Positions 35,224 through 44,202 of a stretch of 64,000 nt of DNA are shown here, in pieces; the stretch's first letter is position 1, and every line of letters starts with the position of its first letter. Origin of the DNA: Chloroflexota bacterium (lineage in GTDB: Bacteria > Chloroflexota > Anaerolineae > Anaerolineales > UBA11579); the NCBI GenBank assembly GCA_009391835.1, contig QWJF01000006.1, positions 1-64,000 on the forward strand. The letters are read 5' to 3'. The translations under genes and the position numbers were made by a program. Under the pieces are notes generated by a model that worked only from the letters and a program-made list of their open reading frames with translations, searched no databases and was not told where the DNA came from.

Positions 35224-36234
35224 TTACTGCACAATGAACTGTGCATTGCGGTAGCGCTCGTTTTGTGGATCGTGGATCAGGCCAGTCTGGAGGGCGTCAA
35301 GCACTTCGCGCACGCCATCATCCACGTCGAATTGGGTTTGGAAGCCGAGACCTTTGCGCACCTTTTCAAAGGAGGCGGTGATATCACGCATATCGCCGCC
35401 AAAAGTGAGATTCTTGTATTGCACACTAGTTTCGGGGAGGCGCTTAAGCACCAGAGCAACGATATCGTCTTTGCTGTAATTGCCCTGCTCAGCGCCTAAA
35501 TTGTAGATTTCACCGCGAATCTTCTTCTCGGAAGCACCCAAGGCAAGCAGCATACCGGCAACTACGTCGCGCACGTGCACGAAAGAGCGTGAATAGCCGC
35601 GCTGGTAAATCAAGAGCTTGCGCTGGGTGTAGGCCTCAAGCACAAATTGGTTAACGATCAAGTCGAACCGGGTGCGCGGTGAAATGCCGTAGAGCGTGGC
35701 CAGGCGAAAAATCATAGGCGCGCAGATAGCGGCTTTTTGCGAGAGGAGGAATTCCTCAGCGGCAATTTTGGTTTCGGCATACAGGGATTGGGGTTTGAGC
35801 GGAGAGTCTTCGGTGACGGGTTCACCCCCATCCGATGCGCCATAGTTACTGTAGGTGGAGGAAAAAATGAAGCGGCCGGCGCCCAACTCCTCCGCCTGCT
35901 CAAAAACGCGCTGGGTGGTTTCAACGTTGTATCGCCAGGCGACTTCGCGCCCAACAGCCTGGCAGGCGGGAAAGCCTACGATTGCCGCCAAATGAACGAT
36001 AGAGTCCGGTGGGGATTCGTCGCCCTTGACGGCTTCACGCAAGGCGCGCGGCTCCCAGACATCCGACTTGACGAAGTGGAAATTCGGGTTGGGGAGATAG
36101 GCCATGAGTGAATCACCACCGAAGAGCAATTTATCCAGCACCGTGACGCGATGGCCGGCGCGCAGTAATTCGCCGGTGAGCAGCGAGCCGATGTAACCGG
36201 CGCCGCCGGTGATCAGGACGTGCTGGGGCTTCAC
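35224..36234 (-). CDS. NAD-dependent epimerase/dehydratase (extended SDR)
   Basis: The 336-residue protein starts at GTG 36234, which overlaps the regulator stop as GTGA; upstream residues in the open frame are a shadow of the regulator gene. It has TGGAGYIG at 9-16, STYSNYG near 125-131 and YAETK for the Tyr/Lys pair, so it is catalytically complete. It resembles UDP-glucose 4-epimerase-like or nucleotide-sugar dehydratase proteins, but I cannot choose a substrate. Confidence 0.87.
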   Translation of the reverse strand: MKPQHVLITGGAGYIGSLLTGELLRAGHRVTVLDKLLFGGDSLMAYLPNPNFHFVKSDVWEPRALREAVKGDESPPDSIVHLAAIVGFPACQAVGREVAWRYNVETTQRVFEQAEELGAGRFIFSSTYSNYGASDGGEPVTEDSPLKPQSLYAETKIAAEEFLLSQKAAICAPMIFRLATLYGISPRTRFDLIVNQFVLEAYTQRKLLIYQRGYSRSFVHVRDVVAGMLLALGASEKKIRGEIYNLGAEQGNYSKDDIVALVLKRLPETSVQYKNLTFGGDMRDITASFEKVRKGLGFQTQFDVDDGVREVLDALQTGLIHDPQNERYRNAQFIVQ

Positions 36235-36728
36235 GAATGCCCGTCCATAATGAGCTGAACCTTGGGGCCGCGCACGCGAAGAGTGGGCGCGGAGGAATCG
36301 CCGTTTAGGATGGTGAGGCCCTTTTCCATGCATGTCAGACGGCAAATATCGGTGATGTCGTCGGGGCTCTCGGTTTCGGTTTCTATGCGCACGCCCTCAT
36401 AACCCGCGGCGCGCACATCATCCAGCATTTCCGCTACCTGCATGCGAGTTTTGCGATAGAGGCGCATGGAGCGGTCCACATATTCGACGGTCAGGCGGGC
36501 GCGCAGCGCGATGCCTTGGGGTGTGATCAGGTAGCGCAGTTTGCGGCGCTGGGCGCGCTTGACCTTCACGTAGCCCTTCTCAATCAGTCGCTTGATATGC
36601 CAGTTCACCGTACCCACCGCGACTCCCAAGTTGGAAGCCAGGGATGCCTGAGTCACGTCTGGATCGTTTTCGATGTGTTCGAGGAGGAGCCGGTCGCGAG
36701 CCGATTCAGTAGTTTGCTCGATTGCCAT
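36231..36728 (-). CDS. Winged-helix transcriptional regulator heading the export operon
   Basis: The 165-residue protein has a winged helix-turn-helix at about 20-70: helices TQASLASNLG and VGTVNWHIKRLIEKG, then a basic wing VKVKRAQRRKLRYLITP. A helical linker and a C-terminal alpha/beta part follow. This resembles the MarR-like regulators found in exopolysaccharide clusters. It is the first gene behind a strong promoter that contains a palindrome at the start site, so autoregulation is likely. Its effector is unknown; residues 110-165 (with C129 and C133) may be a sensing domain. Confidence 0.87.
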   Translation of the reverse strand: MAIEQTTESARDRLLLEHIENDPDVTQASLASNLGVAVGTVNWHIKRLIEKGYVKVKRAQRRKLRYLITPQGIALRARLTVEYVDRSMRLYRKTRMQVAEMLDDVRAAGYEGVRIETETESPDDITDICRLTCMEKGLTILNGDSSAPTLRVRGPKVQLIMDGHS

Positions 36729-36747
36729 TCACAGGTCGCTTTCTAAA

Positions 36748-36762
36748 ATTCAAGTGTTGAAT
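36748..36762. promoter_or_regulatory. Palindromic operator candidate at the regulator start site
   Basis: ATTCAA-GTG-TTGAAT is a perfect 6-3-6 palindrome. It begins within the -10 box and covers the expected transcription start of the regulator operon. A dimer bound here would block RNA polymerase. The winged-helix protein encoded just downstream is the obvious candidate to bind it. Confidence 0.65.
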
Positions 36763-36788
36763 TATAACCCGTGAAATAAAAAGGTCAA
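36761..36788 (-). promoter_or_regulatory. Strong sigma70-type promoter of the regulator/exporter operon
   Basis: On the minus strand TTGACC (36783-36788) and TATAAT (36761-36766) are 16 bases apart, close to consensus. The -35 lies inside the last codons of the upstream membrane protein gene. The predicted leader is about 25 bases. It is the best promoter match I found in the window. Confidence 0.8.
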
Positions 36789-38308
36789 GACCCCACCCAA
36801 TCCCAAATAGCATATAACGCGGCGGTGGCAAGCCCCAAGCCAATCACGTGGTGAAGTTCAACAATGGGCCAATCGAGCGTTCCATAACGGCGCAAATACC
36901 AGGGGGCAAACCAGGCAACCATTGCCAGCACCCCGCCAATCGCTCGCCGCAACCAAGGGTCGCGGCTTTCACGCTGCTGCACTATAGCCCAGGCAGCGAG
37001 CATGAGCTGAATACCCGCAAAGGCCGTGCGATAGCGGGGGCTATCCCAGAGGTCACCGCCACCGCGGTAGGAGGCCAACAGCACCACAACCCAGTTGGAC
37101 AGCAGCAGGACACCGGGGAGCTTGAACCATTGCCTGAATCGGGTGGCAAGATAGCTGGAATAGAAGAGCAGGGCCAGTACGACTGTCCAGCCAAGGGCAC
37201 GCCAGACCGCGACCACGCGCCAGAGTGGCAGGCCATCCGCAAAAATGGCGGCGGGCAACAAGGGGCGAAAGACACCGTAAATGAGCAGGAAGGGGATCTG
37301 TCCCCAAAGCGGCATGCGTTCGAACTGGCGGGCCACCCAGCCGGACGCGTTGGCGCTGATATAAGCCTGCCAACGGGCGGACTGCACAATCCAGAGGTCG
37401 CCGCGCAGGAGCACAAAAGCCAGGGCAACAACTGCCAACAATATAAGCACGATCCACACGCTGCTTCGGCGAGAGACCTGCCAATTGCCCAGCGCGAGGG
37501 CCACAAAGGCGAGCAAGCCGAGCAAGGAGAGCGCGAAGGGCAGGGAAAGGGGCAGCGCCAAAAGCAGGGGAACGATCACAAAGGCAAGGCCGCCTCGCGA
37601 GCGTGAAGCGTGCAGACGATGCAGACCGTAGAGGGCGGCGACTGTAAGCGTAATCGAGAAGGCCTCGCGCATCTGCGAACTGCCCAGCAGCATCGCTTCG
37701 GGATACAAGGCCAGACCCCAGGCCGCCAGCCGAGCGGCAGGCTCGCCCCAGGCACGGCGTGCAAAAGCCCAGGCAAAGAGCAATGCGCTTGCCGAGACGA
37801 CCGCGGCGATAGCTAGCAAAAGTAAGGGTTGGTGAAGCGGCCCTCCCAAGAAGCGATACACAAACGCACTGAGAAAGAGCAGGCCGCCGTATTGATCGCT
37901 GGCGCTAAAGCCGCGGAAGGCATCAAAAAGCGGCAGATCGGATTGGGCCAACTCCCAAGCGGCAGTATCACGGTTGAAGGCATCCTCCATAACATAACCG
38001 GCTTGCTGAACCGGCGTGTCGTAGCCCAACGCGGGAAGACCGACCAGCCAGACAACGCCAAGAGTGAGGCGCAGCAGGGCGGCGGCGATGAGGAGGACTA
38101 GCAGCCAGCGAGGCGGCGAATCGGCACGGATGGCGCGCCAAGTCAGCGCCAGGATAACGGCGCAAACCACAAGGACAAGGAAGAAGGAACCCCAGCCCGT
38201 TAGAGACGAGAAACCCATGGAAATCCAGGCAAGCGGCAGCGCCAATCCCGCAAGAGGCAACGCGAGCCGTGCCGAAAAACGAAGCGTGTTTTGATTAAGG
38301 GAAAGCAT
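36785..38308 (-). CDS. Large polytopic membrane protein, GT-C-like
   Basis: The 507-residue protein is almost entirely hydrophobic, with about twelve predicted membrane segments. After the third span comes an acidic loop (ALGYDTPVQQAGYVMEDAFNRD) followed by SASDQYGGLLFLSAFVYRF, which resembles the first outer loop of GT-C glycosyltransferases. No other motif is clear. It is the third of three consecutive large membrane proteins. It may be a lipid-linked-sugar transferase; a ligase or polymerase is another possibility. Confidence 0.68.
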   Translation of the reverse strand: MLSLNQNTLRFSARLALPLAGLALPLAWISMGFSSLTGWGSFFLVLVVCAVILALTWRAIRADSPPRWLLVLLIAAALLRLTLGVVWLVGLPALGYDTPVQQAGYVMEDAFNRDTAAWELAQSDLPLFDAFRGFSASDQYGGLLFLSAFVYRFLGGPLHQPLLLLAIAAVVSASALLFAWAFARRAWGEPAARLAAWGLALYPEAMLLGSSQMREAFSITLTVAALYGLHRLHASRSRGGLAFVIVPLLLALPLSLPFALSLLGLLAFVALALGNWQVSRRSSVWIVLILLAVVALAFVLLRGDLWIVQSARWQAYISANASGWVARQFERMPLWGQIPFLLIYGVFRPLLPAAIFADGLPLWRVVAVWRALGWTVVLALLFYSSYLATRFRQWFKLPGVLLLSNWVVVLLASYRGGGDLWDSPRYRTAFAGIQLMLAAWAIVQQRESRDPWLRRAIGGVLAMVAWFAPWYLRRYGTLDWPIVELHHVIGLGLATAALYAIWDWVGS

Positions 38309-38321
38309 CAGGAGCCCGCGA

Positions 38322-38327
38322 ATTATA
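38322..38327 (-). promoter_or_regulatory. Possible internal -10 element before a GT-C-like gene
   Basis: The 39-base gap between two membrane protein genes contains TATAAT on the minus strand, 13 bases before the ATG at 38308. No good -35 is seen. A leaderless or very short leader transcript would result. Confidence 0.3.
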
Positions 38328-38347
38328 GCCTGAGCGAGGATGCGCGC

Positions 38348-40906
38348 CTATTCGCAGGCAGTGGCCGGATCGCCGGCATAGAGCCAGCGTGGATCACCAT
38401 TGGACACTAGTTCGAGCAAACCAGCAGCGCGCCCGACACCGCCGCGACAGGCAAAGACAATGACATCCACGCCCGATTTTGGCCTCGATTTATAAACAAA
38501 AACAGGGTCACTCGGCAGCCAGAATGGGGTTGGCAAAGAAACGCTTAAAGGTTCAGGCCCAACTAAGTAAAAGGTGAGCCGACTGAACGGTTGAACGGCT
38601 GTGAGTGCAAAATCCGAGTCGGGCTCCCCTTCATTGGCGTCGTATTCGCGGGGGTAAAGAGCGCGACCCACATAAGGCGTCACCTGGTTGGTTTCCAGGA
38701 GATGGACCAGCGCCGCACTCTGTTGATTATGAAAAGCTGCATCTAAAATCAAAGCTGCTTCTTCGCGGGTCATGGGCTGAAAGCGAGGCGGGATTAAACG
38801 CTCCACAGCAATTGGGGTGCATCCAAGGGCAATGATCAGGATTGGGGCCAATGCAGGCGCGACCCAGCTTGGGAGTCGGGAGGGTTTTCGGGGCTTTGGT
38901 TCGGGACTGGAGGGCGTCATCCAAGCTGTTTTGCCAATCAGGGCAAGGACCCAAATTAGCAATTGCGCCAGCCCGAGCGCATAATAAAGCATCAAAGTCC
39001 AATCGACGGGCTGGTTGTAGCGCCATCCAGAGACACGCGCCAAAGCCAAATTGAGGCTGAATCCAAGATTAAGCGCCAGCGGCACCAAGCCGGCCCAACG
39101 CAAATGTCGCCAGGCCAGCGCGATACCCAACGCAATGAGGGCAAGATTGAATGTAAGTGGCAGCAGGGTCTCTGATAGCAGTGCGCCGTCCCAGGAGGGC
39201 CAATAGGGCAGCTCACGCACATGGGCTTCCAGTCCGCGCAGCTCAAAGGAGAGCGGCAGCGGCATCACGGTGAGATAAAGATTACGCAGGTAGTTATCGG
39301 CCACAAAACCCGCCACCTTGCCAGGCTGCTCTGCGATGAAGCCTTTAACTTGCGCCATATGGCGGGCATAGTATTCGCCTTCCGTCTCGCCGGGCAGAAA
39401 GTCGGTTTGGATGGAAGCCGGGTCATCGCTGTATCGCTGCGCCAAGTAGCTGGCTGCCGTGGATTGCTCAATGATCCATTCGCTAGTGAGCGCGTGGTTT
39501 CGCAGCAACCAGGGGCCAACCGCAAGCATGATACCAACCACAAAAAGGGCCAGCGAAAACCAAACCGAACGCCAGGGCATCTGTTTTGAGCGCAGCGCAG
39601 GAATGGCAAGCAGAGCCAGGGCCGGGATCAAGGTCAGGTTTTGCGAGCGGAGCAGAAGCAGCAAGCCCAAAACGCCGCCGGTCCACAGGGCAAGCCGGCG
39701 CTGCTCGGGATAGGTCAGCCAATGAACCGCGAGTAGCCCAAGACCGGCAAGACCGAGCGCCGCCGGCAAATCGGCCATCAGCAACTGGGCATGAGATACA
39801 TTGATAATCCCGCTAAGATGGACCCCATTGGCTTCACGGATTAACACAAACCCGGCCATTAACAGCCCGGCGAGGTGGCTATGCAAGCGGCGACCCAGAA
39901 AATAGAGAATAAAGGGAAAGAAGATTAAGATGCGCATCTGATCGTTCAGTAAATCACGGTAATCGCCCTCAGTAATTTTGTGCAAGCCGGCCAATACCAG
40001 TGCATAGAGCGGTTTTCGTACGGCTTGCAGATCATTGAAACGAAAACCTTCGCCTATTAGAACGTTGTTAGCGATCACATCATGATTGAAGGCATCTGAA
40101 AGGGGATAACCTTCGAAACTGGGGGGAACAGGAGGGCTGCTGTAGTAGCTAGGGGCGGCAACTGGAAACAACCAAAAAAGGGGAAACATCAAAAGAAAAA
40201 TAATGCCTAAGTATTTGTTCCAAAAGCCAGGCCATTGTTTTGCCAAGGCTAGAACGACAAGAGACACAAAACCAACCAGGAATATCTGACTAGAAAGCAG
40301 TGGGGCTCCGGGCGCGTTCCATTCGGTGAGGTCAAAGCCCAGACCGAGGCCGGTGAGCTTGATCACCAGCCAAATCAGGAGAAAACCCGCAAAGAGAAGC
40401 GCTGCTAGCCGCAAGGCAGGGCGTTCATTATTAAAAACCTCTGTGCGAAGGCCAAAGCGGTGGGCCAGAATCAATGCTAAGGCCACCGCTGCACCCACGA
40501 TCAGTTGGCCTAATAAAGGCGCCAAGCGCGGCAAATAAAGCGCCATTGGCCCAAGCAACGCCGCGGCGCGATCCGGGGGCAGGAAGTAGAAGCTCCAGGC
40601 CGCCGTGAGGGTTAAGAGGCTGATCCCAACTGCTACAGCAAAGGTGATGCCGTTCGCCAGCCGTTCCTCCAATTGCTGGCTGACTCCCTCTACCCATTCT
40701 GGATCTCGCCGGGCTTTCAAAGTGAATATTGTGGCCACTACCGCGAGCAGGAAGTGTAGTCCCACCAATAGTAGGCGTTGGGCCGAGTAACTGAACAAGA
40801 CCACGCTGCCGACTTCTGAGGGAACCGACCCTGCCACGAGAAGGGCTAGCCACGCAGTCAATGCGACAATAAGCGCCGCAGGTCGGAGGAGCGTCTTAGC
40901 AGTCAA
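38348..40906 (-). CDS. Very large polytopic membrane protein (852 residues), GT-C-like
   Basis: The protein has many hydrophobic segments over its first 650 residues, and a soluble C-terminal domain. Between spans it has YPLSDAFNHDVIANNVLIGEG, then RKPLYALVLAGLHKI, similar to GT-C catalytic loops, though it lies unusually late (after residue 270). The only usable start is TTG 40906, overlapping the previous gene by 11 bases. It has no identifiable substrate. An O-mannosyltransferase or arabinosyltransferase-like role at the outer face is possible. Confidence 0.66.
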   Translation of the reverse strand: MTAKTLLRPAALIVALTAWLALLVAGSVPSEVGSVVLFSYSAQRLLLVGLHFLLAVVATIFTLKARRDPEWVEGVSQQLEERLANGITFAVAVGISLLTLTAAWSFYFLPPDRAAALLGPMALYLPRLAPLLGQLIVGAAVALALILAHRFGLRTEVFNNERPALRLAALLFAGFLLIWLVIKLTGLGLGFDLTEWNAPGAPLLSSQIFLVGFVSLVVLALAKQWPGFWNKYLGIIFLLMFPLFWLFPVAAPSYYSSPPVPPSFEGYPLSDAFNHDVIANNVLIGEGFRFNDLQAVRKPLYALVLAGLHKITEGDYRDLLNDQMRILIFFPFILYFLGRRLHSHLAGLLMAGFVLIREANGVHLSGIINVSHAQLLMADLPAALGLAGLGLLAVHWLTYPEQRRLALWTGGVLGLLLLLRSQNLTLIPALALLAIPALRSKQMPWRSVWFSLALFVVGIMLAVGPWLLRNHALTSEWIIEQSTAASYLAQRYSDDPASIQTDFLPGETEGEYYARHMAQVKGFIAEQPGKVAGFVADNYLRNLYLTVMPLPLSFELRGLEAHVRELPYWPSWDGALLSETLLPLTFNLALIALGIALAWRHLRWAGLVPLALNLGFSLNLALARVSGWRYNQPVDWTLMLYYALGLAQLLIWVLALIGKTAWMTPSSPEPKPRKPSRLPSWVAPALAPILIIALGCTPIAVERLIPPRFQPMTREEAALILDAAFHNQQSAALVHLLETNQVTPYVGRALYPREYDANEGEPDSDFALTAVQPFSRLTFYLVGPEPLSVSLPTPFWLPSDPVFVYKSRPKSGVDVIVFACRGGVGRAAGLLELVSNGDPRWLYAGDPATACE

Positions 40907-42992
40907 AATCGCGATCTATGGGGACAAACAACTGGATGGCGGCTTCCCGCCGATTGGCGACCGATTCATAATAGTCCAGCAAAGGAACCGTCACCCACCG
41001 CACCCAAGCGTTGTTTTCCTCGATGAGGCTATCGCCAAGCTGGTCGGCATCGGAATACTTGTAACGCAGGGCCTGGCGCTCTGTCAGGATCATGGCAAAT
41101 CGTCCGGCTTCAAGGTCGGTGCGAAATTGATCGAAGTAAGCCTCATTGTCCGAGAGGGCTTGGTTCATGACATACTTTTTCTCATACTCCACCACCAGGG
41201 GCAGATCGCCAAGCTCGCCGAAGGTGAGCAATTGGCGCTGGTCCATCAACAGCACGTCTCCATGTTGGGCGGCACAGGCGACGCGCTCCTGGAGACGCTC
41301 CAGCTCCCATTGCGTTTGGGCGGGATCCAGCCTTTCTGGGGGGCGTCCGGCCACAATTGGCCAAAAGGCGGGGATCAGAACCATGACAGCCAGCAAGCCC
41401 CGCACGTAGGGGGAAGCGGCCAGCCATTCAAGCAGCCTGCCATGCAAGCCTGCCTCCCATGCCAGTCCGGCCACCAAAATCAAGGCTAGCAGGAACATGT
41501 CTAGATTGTGGAGGTCGGCCCCGCCGCCAATCTTGGCTGAGGCAATAATGCCCACAACCAGGAAAGCGAGCAAACCGCCCACGGTAAACACACGTTGCCA
41601 AAGGGTGGTTTTCCAGACGCCTTTGTGGATGGCATAAATAAGTAAAAGGATGAGCGGTAAAGTGGCGAGGAGCAATCCGAAGAGGATTCCGGGCGCGTAG
41701 ACCTCGTTGGGCAGCAGGCGATACCAGAGCAAATCCTGGCGGGTGGTGGCCTGGGTGAGGCCTTCCAGCGTTTCAATTGAGGCGCGTAGCGTGGGCGTGG
41801 GTAGCGGGCCGCTCGCTACTGGGAACGCTGTAGCGCGCGGTGCAGATGTGGCCGCGGGTGCTGAAGCCAGCAAGCCGGACGCCACGCCGATCAAAATGGG
41901 CAAGCCCTTGGACCAGATGCCGGCGAGGCCCAGCGCGATAGCGCGCAGCCAATCGCGCGTACGCAACTCAGCATGCAACAGCACAGCATCACCCAATGCC
42001 AGCATCACAGCCCACATGCCAGGGGCAAAGCGCCAACTAAAGCGACTGACACCCGCATAATGGCCGGCCAGGAAGACCAGCGGCAGCGCAACCCAAAGCG
42101 GTCTGCGCCGCGCGCCAGCCACCAAGATAGCACTCAGGACTAGCGGCGTATAAATCGGCCCCTGGCTCAGAAAAATCAGCGCCCATAGGCCGGTTAGAGC
42201 CCACAGGCTGCGGCTCTCCTTGAGAGGGCGAAAGGCAATCCAACCCAGCAGTGCGTAAGGCAGGGTTACCAGGATCGCGCCCCACAAACGAACAATCTGG
42301 ATCGAGACATCCGGGATCAGGAAGGGCAGGCCCCATAAGGCCTGACGGCCACGATCAATGAAGGCGAAGATCTCCTTGCCCGCCGGGTAGTTGTAACGGC
42401 CCGAGTCGAAAAGCACAGAATAATCCCAGATGCGGTTGCCCTCCGACCAATGCTGTGAGAAGGGATAAGCACTGACCAGCGAGAAGGATTCGGTCAGGGT
42501 AAGCAGGACGCCGATGAAGAGGCCGGCCAAGAGCAAGGCAGGCAAGCTAAGTAGTTTGTCCGGGTCTCTTTCTATAAAGAGTGAGGCGCCGAGTAGGGCC
42601 AGGGCGAAGATGAGGAAGCGGGTGGGCAAGCTTACAAAGAGAGCGCCCCAGGGCGAAAAAAAGACGAACCAGGCGGGCAGGGCAGCGATGAGGAGGGTCG
42701 GAATCCAACGAGCGCGGCCGAGACGAGCGCGTAAATTCTGGATTCGCTGGCGAAGCGGGGACAGACGGTTGGGTTGATAAAGGGCAAGCACAGCCAGCCC
42801 AAAGAGTGCAAGCGCCAGGAGTAAGTATACGGAAAGGGCCATAGCCCATTTGGCCGAAAAGCTGCCAACCAGGCGGCCCGAGCCATAGCCCAGTGTATAA
42901 AACTCAATGCCAACCAAAACAAGCACCAGGTTTCCAACAACCAATGCAGCAGGTCGAGCAAAGCGAGATTTTGCATCTCGGGCGGTGCTCAC
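40896..42992 (-). CDS. Large polytopic membrane protein (698 residues), possible GT-C
   Basis: The GTG start at 42992 overlaps the previous stop as GTGA. About a dozen hydrophobic segments cover residues 15-560, interrupted by a long loop (SAPAATSAPRATAFPV, about 375-420) rich in Ala, Thr and Pro. The last 140 residues are soluble. A loop with YPFSQHWSEGNRIWDYSVLFDSGRYNYP is plausible as an extracytoplasmic active-site loop. It shares size and organisation with the next two genes but shows no obvious sequence repeat with them. Function unknown. Confidence 0.62.
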   Translation of the reverse strand: MSTARDAKSRFARPAALVVGNLVLVLVGIEFYTLGYGSGRLVGSFSAKWAMALSVYLLLALALFGLAVLALYQPNRLSPLRQRIQNLRARLGRARWIPTLLIAALPAWFVFFSPWGALFVSLPTRFLIFALALLGASLFIERDPDKLLSLPALLLAGLFIGVLLTLTESFSLVSAYPFSQHWSEGNRIWDYSVLFDSGRYNYPAGKEIFAFIDRGRQALWGLPFLIPDVSIQIVRLWGAILVTLPYALLGWIAFRPLKESRSLWALTGLWALIFLSQGPIYTPLVLSAILVAGARRRPLWVALPLVFLAGHYAGVSRFSWRFAPGMWAVMLALGDAVLLHAELRTRDWLRAIALGLAGIWSKGLPILIGVASGLLASAPAATSAPRATAFPVASGPLPTPTLRASIETLEGLTQATTRQDLLWYRLLPNEVYAPGILFGLLLATLPLILLLIYAIHKGVWKTTLWQRVFTVGGLLAFLVVGIIASAKIGGGADLHNLDMFLLALILVAGLAWEAGLHGRLLEWLAASPYVRGLLAVMVLIPAFWPIVAGRPPERLDPAQTQWELERLQERVACAAQHGDVLLMDQRQLLTFGELGDLPLVVEYEKKYVMNQALSDNEAYFDQFRTDLEAGRFAMILTERQALRYKYSDADQLGDSLIEENNAWVRWVTVPLLDYYESVANRREAAIQLFVPIDRDFDC

Positions 42993-44158
42993 ACAGGAAC
43001 CTCATTGAGCTGTTTTTTTAGCAAGGCTTCATATTCGACGGCCATGCGATCTACGCTGTAATGGGCTTTTGCGTGGGCTTGCCCGGCGCGGCCCAGGCGC
43101 TGTCGAAGGGCAGGGTCGGCTACCAGCCTGAGAATCGCAGCGGCCAAGGCAGCCGAATCGTTCGGCGGGACAAGTAGGCCCGTGTTGCCACCCTCGATCA
43201 CATCCACCACGCCTTCCACGCGAGTGGCCAGCACCGGCGTACCGGAGAGCAAGGCTTCCAGCATGGCCAGCGAAAGGCCCTCCCAAAGCGAAGGCTGCAC
43301 AAAGATATCGGTAGCCAACAACAGTTGATCCACATCCCGGCGCAGGCCAAGGAACCGTACCTGCTTGGCGATGCCCAATTGGGCAGCCTGGGCCTCCAGC
43401 GTGGGACGTTGCGGGCCTTCGCCAGCGAAGGCAAAGACCACATGGGGAATTTGGGGCGCGACGCGCGCGATAGCCTGCAACAGCACGGTGTGCCCTTTTT
43501 GAATGGTGAGGCGCCCGGTGGTTAGCAGCAAGAGGCCCATTTGGGGCACGTCCAGCTCAGCGCGCAGAGCCGCGTTGTCGGTTGCCTTCAGAGTATTAAT
43601 TGCCAACGGCTCAATGCCATTTTCGATGACAGTTACCCGTTCGGGGCGCACACCTTCGCGTTGCACGGCATAGTCCAACACTTGTTTGGAGACAGCCACC
43701 ATGTGGGTGGCGATGCCTGAATTCACGACCCAGCCGTGCAAGCGGGCCACCCAAGCGGGCGAAGCCTCGATCAGGCCGTGGTGGGTGGCAATCCGAACGG
43801 ATACACGCGCCAGCCAAGCAATCGGCAAGCTCAGAAGATTGCTATCGGGGGTAAAGGCCACTACGGCGCGCACCCCGCGCAAGCGGGCAAATAGACGCAG
43901 CATGCCAAAAGGCAGGCGAAGCAGGTTAAAGAGCGGGAAGTCGCCATGTTTCCATGCATTCAGCGAAATCACAGGAAAATCGTTTTGGGCAGACCAATCA
44001 GCAGCCAGGCCCTGTTTGTCGTAGAAAAAGACGGCTTGCACAGAGTACCCGCGTGCATGGAAGGCGCGGGCCAATGAGAGCAGTACGCGCTGAGCGCCCG
44101 CCATTTCCATCTGCGTGCCGAGAAAGAGGATGGGGTTTTTCATTGTGGGGGACGGCAT
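42989..44158 (-). CDS. Family 4 glycosyltransferase
   Basis: The 389-residue GT-B enzyme has the N-terminal glycine-rich loop LGTQMEMAGAQRVLLSLA, a donor-side GRLTIQKGH motif near 216-224, and the GT4 signature PSLWEGLSLAMLEALLSGTPVLAT near 293-316. These resemble N-acetylgalactosamine-type GT4 transferases (PglH/PglJ-like), but the donor is uncertain. An ATG at residue 6 (44143) is an alternative start; neither has a clear ribosome-binding site. Confidence 0.92.
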   Translation of the reverse strand: MPSPTMKNPILFLGTQMEMAGAQRVLLSLARAFHARGYSVQAVFFYDKQGLAADWSAQNDFPVISLNAWKHGDFPLFNLLRLPFGMLRLFARLRGVRAVVAFTPDSNLLSLPIAWLARVSVRIATHHGLIEASPAWVARLHGWVVNSGIATHMVAVSKQVLDYAVQREGVRPERVTVIENGIEPLAINTLKATDNAALRAELDVPQMGLLLLTTGRLTIQKGHTVLLQAIARVAPQIPHVVFAFAGEGPQRPTLEAQAAQLGIAKQVRFLGLRRDVDQLLLATDIFVQPSLWEGLSLAMLEALLSGTPVLATRVEGVVDVIEGGNTGLLVPPNDSAALAAAILRLVADPALRQRLGRAGQAHAKAHYSVDRMAVEYEALLKKQLNEVPV

Positions 44159-44170
44159 AGATTTCTATGG

Positions 44171-44197
44171 GCGCGGTGAGCCGCGCAGCAAATTATA
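44171..44197 (-). promoter_or_regulatory. Possible internal promoter with leader hairpin
   Basis: The 44-base gap before the GT4 gene contains TATAAT (minus strand, 44192-44197) followed by a GC-rich hairpin GCGCGG-CTCA-CCGCGC (44171-44186). There is no T-run after the hairpin, so it is not a standard terminator. It may be an internal promoter with a structured leader. Confidence 0.3.
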
Positions 44198-44202
44198 GCT
44201 GC

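Noticed and set aside
44171-44186. GC-rich hairpin as a terminator
   Set aside because: The stem is 6 bp and no T-run follows on either strand.
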